A stretch of DNA of 23,860 nucleotides from Proteromonas lacertae (Eukaryota > Sar > Bigyra > Opalinata > Proteromonadidae), in assembly GCA_002245135.1 (NCBI GenBank), contig NGBS01000969.1, positions 1 to 23,860 on the forward strand, in the 5' to 3' direction. The position numbers were made by a program, and so were the translations under genes. Shown here one piece after another: positions 16,001-22,453 of the stretch (positions are counted from its first letter, which is position 1; the number at the start of each line of letters is the position of its first letter). The notes beneath the pieces are model-generated. The model worked only from the letters and a program-made list of their open reading frames with translations, was not told where the DNA came from and searched no databases.

Positions 16001-16534
16001 ATGAAAAAACTAAATAAGAAAATACTACTTGCTGTGTTTGCTCGGATGAGAGGCAAAGGCAAAAGGAAGAAGATACGGAGAGGTGAAGGATATAAAGGAC
16101 ATGACAAATATTATCAGAGTTTATATAATAATTTTTATAGAGAGAATGCGAAAGATTTAGTGGATATGAGAAACAGTCGTTTAAATGAAATAAAAGATGA
16201 GATTACTAAATTGAATTTTAAAGACACTCCTCCTAATGAAGGTGATATTCGTAAATTGAATGATGAGCAAAAATTTTTAGAGAGACAGAATGCAATCGAT
16301 TCTATGTTATCTACATCATTACATGAAGGTAATGCAATGGCTATACCGCTTGCTAATAGTTTAAGAGAGATTGATGATCAGCATTTGTTTGGTCCTAACA
16401 TGTATGTGAATATGAATAGACCTAATTACAATGAAATGGCTCAAGCAAGTGCAAAGACTAGGATGCAGATGGGTGAGTATATGAGTAATCCAATTAACCA
16501 AATCAAGATGTCACAAATGCAGCAAATGGTATAA
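16001..16534 (+). CDS. Basic unknown virion-type protein with protease site
   Basis: This encodes 177 residues. The N-terminus (MKKLNKKILLAVFARMRG) is a basic amphipathic helix ending in MRGK-G (16-20), which fits the adenoviral protease consensus; KRKKIRRGEGYKGHDKYYQ follows. The rest is charged helix, and the C-terminal 60 residues are rich in Met, Asn and Gln. Removal of the first 19 residues by the protease encoded next door would release a short cationic peptide. A structural or core protein matured during assembly is the likeliest role. No family is recognised by name. Confidence 0.6.
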   Translation: MKKLNKKILLAVFARMRGKGKRKKIRRGEGYKGHDKYYQSLYNNFYRENAKDLVDMRNSRLNEIKDEITKLNFKDTPPNEGDIRKLNDEQKFLERQNAIDSMLSTSLHEGNAMAIPLANSLREIDDQHLFGPNMYVNMNRPNYNEMAQASAKTRMQMGEYMSNPINQIKMSQMQQMV

Positions 16535-16664
16535 AATTCATGTTAATTTATATATATAATAGTAGAAGTTGAATAAATTGATTACTCCTAAAGCAGAAAC
16601 AGATATTAAAGTACAGCCGTCAACTGATGCTAAAGATGATAAAGGAAAACAACTCAGTGAAGCT

Positions 16665-17252
16665 ATGAGTTACTTTGGAATAGGTAATGGAAATAATAAA
16701 AAAGTAAAGAAATTAATTTCACGTAGGAAAGTTTTGTATAACAGTATCACTTCAGATGCCTTATCGAACTTTGATATAGAGTTAATTGTGAAAAATGAGT
16801 TCAATAATTTCCATGGAAAGTTCATGGGAGTGTTCTGCTGGGACGAGCTTGTACTTCCTATACCCAAAAAGAAGAATCAATGGGGAATCATAATCAATAC
16901 ACTCACCACACAAGCTAGCCTTGATTCTATAGGTCATTGGGTGGCTTTAGTAGTTGACAATATCAAGAAGCAATTCCTGTACTATGATTCATTTGGTGAA
17001 GATCCTCAACACTTGGAAGAATTTAAAAAAAATTTGAAAAAATTAAAGAAGTATCATAATGAAAAGTATGAACTTAAAATCAATGGAGCACAGAATCAAA
17101 ATTCAAATACTGCCAACTGTGGTTTTTTTGCTATTAATTTTTTGAAAAATATTTTAAGAGATCAGTGTAGTTTCAAAAAGGCTACTGACTATAATACAAT
17201 AGTGGGTGAAGCAAAAATTAGGTTAATGAAAAAACAATTTGGATTAATATAA
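16665..17252 (+). CDS. Adenain-like cysteine protease (Polinton PRO)
   Basis: This encodes 195 residues from the ATG at 16665. The frame is open upstream to 16569 but begins there with TTG, so a longer form cannot be excluded. It is the virion maturation protease of the adenovirus/Ulp1 (C5/C48) class. The catalytic set is visible in the right order: His91 in GHWVALVVD, Asp108 in YYDSFG, Gln143 or Gln145 in NGAQNQNS, and Cys152 in NCGFFAINFL. The N-terminal GVFCWDELVLP block is typical of Polinton proteases. Length matches adenain (about 200). Fits to its expected cleavage pattern occur in the products of 14336, 16001 and 10755. Confidence 0.9.
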   Translation: MSYFGIGNGNNKKVKKLISRRKVLYNSITSDALSNFDIELIVKNEFNNFHGKFMGVFCWDELVLPIPKKKNQWGIIINTLTTQASLDSIGHWVALVVDNIKKQFLYYDSFGEDPQHLEEFKKNLKKLKKYHNEKYELKINGAQNQNSNTANCGFFAINFLKNILRDQCSFKKATDYNTIVGEAKIRLMKKQFGLI

Positions 17253-17300
17253 TATATAATATATAATTATTTCTTAATTATGTTTTCTTCTGTTTTTCTT

Positions 17301-17708
17301 TTATGTGTGGTGAAATATTGTATGAGTTTCAATATATTCTATCATCTCTGTATCCATATGACTACATTTGAAAAATATTGGCATCTTACCATTAAAACAT
17401 CTTTGTGGCATTCTAATGATTACTTTTTTCATTGTTGGTGTGTATGTAACTTTGGGTCTATCTCTATTTCCTAAGTCACAAGGACCTACAAACATTAATA
17501 TCAAACGTTGACTCATGATCATGTTAATCATTTTGTGTGTTAACTCAAAATACCATTGATATATAGGTTTTCGATGATAAAAAAATATAAGGAATTGTAG
17601 GCTATATAAATCCAAGTATATGTCTGGACCACTTAAATGATATTTCTTTGTTACCTTGGATTCAAGTTCTGGTAATTTATATTCAATCTGTGGTGGTAGT
17701 GTAAGCAT
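17301..17708 (-). CDS. Unknown protein between protease and integrase
   Basis: This encodes 135 residues, mixed strand and helix by eye, with aromatic-rich parts (LDLYSLQFLIFFYHRKPIYQWYF at about 32-54) and a basic second half. It could be a beta-rich capsid accessory, but no motif is recognised. It converges on the protease gene, leaving 48 bases between the stops, and is the first leftward gene of the right part of element A. The start lies after an A-rich spacer. Confidence 0.5.
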   Translation of the reverse strand: MLTLPPQIEYKLPELESKVTKKYHLSGPDIYLDLYSLQFLIFFYHRKPIYQWYFELTHKMINMIMSQRLILMFVGPCDLGNRDRPKVTYTPTMKKVIIRMPQRCFNGKMPIFFKCSHMDTEMIEYIETHTIFHHT

Positions 17709-18053
17709 ATATAAAAAATAGAATATACTATATGTATATGTATAATAAAATATTTAAAAAAAAAAGAAATTAAAAAAAAAAATGGGATTACTAATAGTCT
17801 GTGCTAGGAATCGAACCATTAATGCCAGCTGCATGACTCTTTTTTCCTTGCACAGTCTATCAGATCCCAATTAAATAAAAAAAGGGCATTTAGATATACA
17901 GTGCCAGGATGATTCAAGCCGAATTTCAATGGCGCAATATTAAACAACACATCCAAGTAGAAATTATTAAACTTCCATAAATTCCTTGTGAAATTAATTT
18001 AATAAATAAATAAATAATTATAAAATAGAAACGCAGCCCTCATCGTAGCTAGT
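17709..18053. other. Gene-free spacer with a hairpin
   Basis: This stretch holds poly(A)-rich sequence, the hairpin at 17783-17869, and no gene. An unusual GC-richer piece (about 17880-17990) follows the hairpin without coding pattern. Confidence 0.6.
17783..17869 (-). repeat. 87-base hairpin with a tRNA T-loop-like sequence
   Basis: Arms 17783-17809 and 17845-17869 pair over about 25 bases with a few mismatches and a two-base bulge, leaving a 35-base loop (17810-17844). On the minus strand GGTTCGATTCC (a good B-box) spans the loop and one arm. The whole length is tRNA-like, but the ends pair as one long stem and not as a cloverleaf, so it is not an ordinary tRNA. It might be a tRNA-derived relic, a small transposon or an RNA-processing signal. 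Confidence 0.5.
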
Positions 18054-19057
18054 CTATCCAATGCCCAATAATAAAAAACAACATATACAATATATGTTCT
18101 TATCCAGTATATATCGATTTTTCTTGATTATCTTATATACATTGTCTGACCAGTATATGTTCTTATCCATTTTACGTCTTCTCTCTTTGAATCTCACCAA
18201 ATCACCTACTTCGATATTTTGACCAGTATGGTCCAATTTTTCATAATTCTTTAAGTTGTAGTTAATTGATTTTTGTAATATTTGTTTTTGTAATTCTGGA
18301 CTATGGAATACTTCATTTGGTGTATATCCTTTAATTCCTGGTAATGGCTTGTTATTATAATCATCTATCACTTCCTGTATTATACTATCGAGTTTTAATT
18401 TATAATTCATATCTGGTATAATATGCTTATCATTGTGAACAATATCTGCCATATATGTAGGTGCATCATATCCCAGATCCACCAAGTGTTTGTACAATAG
18501 TCTTTTTATCACACTCACTGATCTATCCAATAATGACTCTATTTTATGCTCTGAACCATCTTTTTGAAAATATGAAATTCCTTCAGCATCACATAACTTC
18601 TTGATATTTGAAAAACTAGCATCAGCATCTGATAGGATACTTACCACATTTTTATGTGTTTTGTTTCCATAGGCATCTGTTTCATAATACCACTTCTGAA
18701 ATGCATCCAATGTAATATCACCATATTTATTAGGCATAAATATTCCCATACTTTTCTTGAATTCATTTCGATAAAATACAAATGTTCCATATCAGGTAAG
18801 AAAAACACTATATCCATTTGGAAGTACCCTGGCTTTTTGATAGTTGCGAATGGATTATTTTTTTTATATTTGAAATCGACAATTTGTTTTCCAGGTTGTC
18901 TCCTTAAGTATTCACGTACTACATCTGGTGGTGGAGCTATATCATTCATACTAGACAAATGTTGTGTCATTTTGACAAATTCATTTTCATTAAGGTAATA
19001 ATATTTTTTATATAGTTCATCTAAGCGTGATCGATATTGGGCAATTTGGTTTGACAT
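18054..19057 (-). pseudogene. Retrovirus-like (Polinton-type) integrase, broken
   Basis: The region reads leftward as a DDE-type rve integrase of the Polinton/Ginger kind, which would insert the element into host DNA. Parts in order are an N-terminal helical domain, the start of the catalytic core (PGYFQMDIVFF), the second core block (SILSDADASF), a helix resembling the VERFNRTLK segment (LLDRSVSVIKRLLYKHL), the GYTPNEVF block seen after rve cores, and a C-terminal GDLVRFKERR...VYKI domain of SH3/chromo type. The gene looks broken about once. It stands at the right end of element A, where Polintons usually keep the integrase near a terminus. Element A is therefore unlikely to be self-mobile. 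Confidence 0.82.
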
Positions 19058-19397
19058 TTGGTCTTCATACGAAGCCTCTCTTGTTGGATGTGTAATATTC
19101 GGTGCTCCATGGTATAATAATATATATTAAGGGCTACAGACCCAAAATGGCTTGACGCTAGACCACGAGGCTTGACGCTGGACCCGAGGCTAAAATAAAA
19201 ATAGCCGTTTCATTTTTTTGAATTTTTAAAAATTTGAATTTTTGAATTTTTAAACTGGCGGTTTGTGAATCAAGCTTTTTTAAAATTTGAAGTATGGCGA
19301 GTACGGGCCTGTGCTCATGCACAGTTTTTTTTATGTTTTTTTTTTTATTAAAGTATCAAAAAAAGCATTTAGAGTCATAATTCAATCATAAAAACAA
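19058..19397. other. AT-rich spacer with short repeats
   Basis: No gene is visible. Two copies of GGCTTGACGCTRGACC stand 20 bases apart (19149-19164 and 19169-19184). A 29-base AT-rich stretch (19226-19254) recurs inverted at 19898-19926. The right edge of element A probably lies in or near this part, but no terminal repeat confirms it. Confidence 0.5.
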
Positions 19398-19682
19398 TTA
19401 ATGAGTTGAATTAATTAATCTACTGACGGGTCCTTCTTCTTTAGGTAAATCTTGTTCATCAATTGTTCGCATTTTTGTAACCGTTCTTGTTTTGTAACGT
19501 TTTGTGCGACCGTTGGTTGTCATGACAGCGTAACTGCGCTTCTTTGGCACTTCATCATCGTCATTGGTTAAATCGATGATGAAATGCGCTATTGAAAAAT
19601 TAATTGAATGTGTATTTATACAAGGTTCATTGTTTTCAGTAGTTAAATCGACTGCTTCTTTAGGATTAATGGGTGAAGACAT
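19398..19682 (-). CDS. Small protein with two SUMO-interaction-type motifs
   Basis: This encodes 94 residues from the ATG at 19682 (MSSPINPKEAVDLTTENNEP); the open frame upstream has no ATG. Two motifs fit the SUMO-interaction pattern of a hydrophobic core followed by acids: AVDLTTENNE (10-19) and FIIDLTNDDDE (34-44, an excellent fit). A basic segment with nuclear-signal character (KKRSYAVMTTNGRTKRYKTR, about 47-66) follows. Otherwise it looks disordered. It could recruit SUMO-modified host proteins or localise to nuclear bodies. It lies in the spacer between the two elements, so its owner is unsure. E2F-like sites stand upstream (19801 and 19890). Confidence 0.5.
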   Translation of the reverse strand: MSSPINPKEAVDLTTENNEPCINTHSINFSIAHFIIDLTNDDDEVPKKRSYAVMTTNGRTKRYKTRTVTKMRTIDEQDLPKEEGPVSRLINSTH

Positions 19683-19800
19683 TTTTTCAATAATTTTAAG
19701 ATTAATTGTAATTTTCAAAATAGATTTGAATGAATAGTATAGAATTCCTATATAAAATTTAAATTCTATTTTGAACTAATCATTATAACTAAAAAATAGT

Positions 19801-19814
19801 TTTTGGCGCGAAAA
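19801..19814. promoter_or_regulatory. E2F-like site
   Basis: TTTTGGCGCGAAAA matches the textbook E2F/DP site and is nearly palindromic. A second fit (TTTCGCGC on the minus strand) lies at 19890-19897. Both stand 120-215 bases before the leftward gene starting at 19682. In AT-rich DNA such GC-cored sites are unlikely to be frequent. Use by a host E2F-like factor is inference. Confidence 0.35.
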
Positions 19815-20070
19815 CCAATTAAGCTAGCTCGCGCTAAATTATTAAAACTCGCTAGTTTTTTTAAATAATTCAAATTTTAGACAGAGAGCGCGCGAAATTT
19901 AAAAATTCAAAAATTCAAATTTTTAAATTTGCCTAAAATGCCGTTTCATCATTTTCAAAAATGACGAAACACAATAATTCTGAAACGGTTCTTCAATTTC
20001 ATTTCGGACAAGCCAAATAATTATTTTCAAAATGAATTTGCAAGCCAATTTCTTATTTTTTCAAATTAAA

Positions 20071-20177
20071 TTGAAGTTTGATGCACAAACCGACTGTTCA
20101 AGTCAAGCATTTGTCAAAATAGATTTGAAATTTGATGCACAAACCAACCGTTCAAGTCAAACCTCGTCAAAATAGAT
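20071..20177. repeat. Two tandem copies of a 54-base unit
   Basis: Copy 1 (20071-20124) and copy 2 (20125-20177) share TTTGATGCACAAACC, GTTCAAGTCAA and GTCAAAATAGAT with a few changes and one base less in copy 2. The piece TCAAAATAGATTT also occurs just before the penton gene (7319) and at 19718, so the unit may derive from element regulatory sequence. Confidence 0.7.
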
Positions 20178-20407
20178 TTGAATATTTGAAAATTCAAATT
20201 TTTGAATTTTCTCAGAAATTTCTTCATATTCTATTTTTGACACAACGTTTGAGAATTATTCTTCAAACGACATTGTACAAAATGAATCGTCACATGTACT
20301 TTATTTTAGGCAATTATTTAGTCTAACGGTTTAACCGTTGCTATTTAAATGATGAAAACGCGTTCGAATCTCAATAATAACTTTCATTTTTTTAAAAAGA
20401 AAAATAG

Positions 20408-20452
20408 TCGTTTTACTTTCCCTAAATAAAGAGTCGTTTCACTTTCCCTAAA
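20408..20452. repeat. Two copies of a 20-base unit, period 25
   Basis: GTCGTTTTACTTTCCCTAAA (20408-20427) and GTCGTTTCACTTTCCCTAAA (20433-20452) differ at one base. A partial third copy (AGCCGTTT) follows, and the same short word recurs at 19202 and 19940. Confidence 0.65.
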
Positions 20453-20500
20453 AAAATAGCCGTTTATTATATAATAAAAAATTAATTCGTTACAAATTAT

Positions 20501-20737
20501 TTAAACTGTGTGCTTTCTTTTATTCACAATGTCTATATATGTCTTTATATCTTCCAATGTCTTGTCATGTTGCAAGCCTTTCTCCATCATATCGGTCATA
20601 TTTGAACGAATGTCTGCGATATCTACCTCATTTGGAATACAATTGTGTGCTTTGAAGTATTTGTACAGTGCCAGAGCGAGCATATAGAGTATAAATACTA
20701 ATACAGAGAGTAAAATTGTCATTATATCGTTCCCCAT
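20501..20737 (-). CDS. Small membrane protein, unknown
   Basis: This encodes 78 residues. One strong transmembrane segment spans about 6-27 (MTILLSVLVFILYMLALALYKY), preceded by a short N-terminus and followed by a charged, helical tail that could form a coiled coil (DIRSNMTDMMEKGL...LEDIKTYIDIV). Topology would place the tail in the cytoplasm or virion interior. It lies leftward upstream of the left-end gene of element B and is probably part of that element. Element A has no counterpart, as its left end is missing. Confidence 0.55.
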   Translation of the reverse strand: MGNDIMTILLSVLVFILYMLALALYKYFKAHNCIPNEVDIADIRSNMTDMMEKGLQHDKTLEDIKTYIDIVNKRKHTV

Positions 20738-20950
20738 AAGAAAAATTTTAAATCAATTAACAAAAATAATTAAAAAATAATACAATTAGGTCTTATAATG
20801 CTTTTATCTGTTATTGATTTTGGGCTTAAACTAGGAACTGAATTAACAGGAGACAAGTCTTCTAAACCACTTAAACTGTTTACATTCGATTTTGTGACAG
20901 GTTTTACGTAATTTACCTCTTCTTTTACCTTAATTTCGTCATCTTTTATA

Positions 20951-21394
20951 TCAATTATCTCTTGTGGAGGTTAAAAAATCCTCTTCTTCCTTCTTATGTA
21001 ATGCTAAAATCTGTTCTAACATCATTCTTGTCTTCTTTTGACCTGCAATTCTGTGTTCTTTGTGTTTACTTAAGGCTTGAGCGAAGCTTGAAGCGGTTAG
21101 TTTTGGCGCGTTAAGAGGTACTTTTACTTGTTCAATGATTGGTCCATTAAAACAACCTGTCTTAAACTTTGATTCTATGTAATATTTGTACTCATCTTCG
21201 ATGTATTTCAATATATATCTTATCTCTGAGTATGTAAGTCTTGATTTTGATCCTGAAATTAAATGATATAATTTCGATTTTGTGGGAGCTCTGATTTTAC
21301 CGTCTTTTCTGAAGCTTCTGATGATTACTTGTTTGTCTAATTCTGTTAATTTGAATGGAACTGTTCTATGTTTAGGTTTTTTATTATCTTCCAT
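20951..21394 (-). pseudogene. Left-end gene of element B, unknown, probably broken
   Basis: The open frame gives 147 residues with a basic N-terminus. Residues 10-70 (RTVPFKLTELDKQVIIRSFR, then KSKLYHLISGSKSRLTYSEIRYIL) look like a small helical, possibly DNA-binding, domain. A helical second half carries Lys, Glu and Gln (KTRMMLEQILALHKKEEE). Coding-like sequence seems to go on to about 20790, so the gene looks broken about once. The N-terminal 32 residues match the fragment at 7157-7252. Its divergent position next to the penton promoter suggests a regulator or early gene. Family unknown. Confidence 0.6.
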
Positions 21395-21403
21395 AAAATA
21401 AAA

Positions 21404-21445
21404 ATAGTGTCAATATTACTAATATTACCAATATTGACATTATTA
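21404..21445. promoter_or_regulatory. Inverted repeat between left-end gene and penton of element B
   Basis: Arms AATAGTGTCAATATT (21404-21418) and AATATTGACATTATT (about 21430-21444) are reverse complements with one mismatch. The second contains the recurring 14-bp motif and ends 13 bases before the penton ATG. The whole gap aligns with 7259-7306 in element A. Confidence 0.55.
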
Positions 21446-21457
21446 TTTTTTATCAAA

Positions 21458-22423
21458 ATGTTAGTCTCTAATCACCGTGTATACTATTTAAATTCTGATA
21501 TGGTAATGACTACAGGGACATTCGGAGTAGGGAATAGATACAAAAAGACCTTAGCCTTACCATCATTTGATCAAGATTATACTCATGTGTCGTTATTACA
21601 CGCAGTTGTACCCAATTCTTTCCCTACTATACAAGCAGAGACAAACGATACGTTTCAGTTCTTATTTACATGTGATTATGATAAAGAAGATGGCGCAGCG
21701 CCAGAAAAACCCACAGTATGTGTATCAGTACAAATTCCTGAAGGTTTTTATGATGAGAATCAGATTCTTAAGTTAATCAATGATGGAATACGTTCAATAA
21801 AATATATAGATTTCGAAATTCCTGATGATGATTTGTTTATAGTTAAGGATATGCTATATACACCTGTAATAGAAGGTAATGGTGATTTATTTAAGCTAGA
21901 TGATAAAGATGATGAACATACCAGACATTTAAAAATTGCAAGTAAAATGAATGCATTATATAGTTTAACAAAACCTATTTTTTGGATTTCAAAAATAGAA
22001 ATAGTAACAAAAGATTTAGCCTACAAGATATTAGGTATTCCAAATAATAACTATTGGTTATGTTATGATAAATTTGTTCCAGGACCTCAAGGAACAGAAA
22101 GAGCATTAACTGCATTTTCAGTAGATTTCCCATTTACTCAATTACCATATCGTCCATCTCTTATATGGGTTAGTGCGATATCCATTCGTTTAGATATTGT
22201 AAACATCATTCAAGATTCAAATGTGTTAGAAAATATACCAATAGCAAACCCTGAGTTACCATTCATTACATACCAGAACAATGACATTCTTAATACTAGC
22301 AAAATGTTCAATAATACTTATACCAATGGTCAAATTACTATTCAAATTACTCAACAAAATGGTTATGAACTCAATCTTGATAATATCGAGTTTAATTTAG
22401 ATATTGTCGTATTTAAAGTCTAA
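21458..22423 (+). CDS. Penton-like minor capsid protein, element B
   Basis: This encodes 321 residues from the ATG at 21458 (MLVSNHRVYYLNSDMVM), the start shared with the element A copy. An open extension to 21368 runs through the inverted-repeat promoter and is not supported. The N-terminal 60 and C-terminal 100 residues are close to the A copy; the centre (about 70-160), probably surface loops, has diverged. The gene reads whole. The stop is 30 bases before the major capsid start, the same arrangement as in A. Role: vertex capsomer of the virion. Confidence 0.82.
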   Translation: MLVSNHRVYYLNSDMVMTTGTFGVGNRYKKTLALPSFDQDYTHVSLLHAVVPNSFPTIQAETNDTFQFLFTCDYDKEDGAAPEKPTVCVSVQIPEGFYDENQILKLINDGIRSIKYIDFEIPDDDLFIVKDMLYTPVIEGNGDLFKLDDKDDEHTRHLKIASKMNALYSLTKPIFWISKIEIVTKDLAYKILGIPNNNYWLCYDKFVPGPQGTERALTAFSVDFPFTQLPYRPSLIWVSAISIRLDIVNIIQDSNVLENIPIANPELPFITYQNNDILNTSKMFNNTYTNGQITIQITQQNGYELNLDNIEFNLDIVVFKV

Positions 22424-22453
22424 TTTTTATTTTATTTTTATTTTGTGTTTCTG

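Larger units (their letters stand above)
7157..19100 (+). mobile_element. Polinton/Maverick-like element A
   Basis: The span carries the hallmark set of Polintons: penton and major capsid, packaging ATPase, adenovirus-type protease and retrovirus-like integrase, plus small virion-type proteins. The left limit is the partial gene next to the palindrome at 7140. The right limit is not defined; it is placed after the integrase, where coding sequence gives way to AT-rich spacer. I find no terminal inverted repeats or target duplication. It is broken: the left end is missing and about two genes are damaged, while capsid, ATPase and protease genes read whole. No family B polymerase is present. Good coding condition suggests a fairly young insertion, but divergence from element B shows the lineages parted long before. 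Confidence 0.85.
19719..20500. other. AT-rich spacer between the two elements
   Basis: I see no gene. The stretch holds E2F-like octamers, a 28-base hairpin (19943-19970, 13-base arms with one mismatch), a 54-base tandem repeat (20071-20177), a tRNA-like remnant (about 20310-20375) and a 20-base repeat before 20465. A 64-codon frame across the tandem repeat looks incidental. Confidence 0.55.

Noticed and set aside
17280-17474. 64-codon rightward frame rich in Cys, Phe and His
   Set aside because: It is the shadow of the leftward gene 17301-17708.
17783-17869. Minus-strand tRNA gene
   Set aside because: The B-box is good, but the distance from it to the 3' end is too long and the ends pair as a single hairpin; no D-arm or anticodon arm can be drawn.
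17783-17869. Hammerhead ribozyme
   Set aside because: CTGATAG on the minus strand resembles part of the core, but the required CUGAUGA and GAAA elements are not both present.
20132-20326. 64-codon rightward frame
   Set aside because: It runs across the 54-base tandem repeat and AT-rich spacer, with a low-complexity product.
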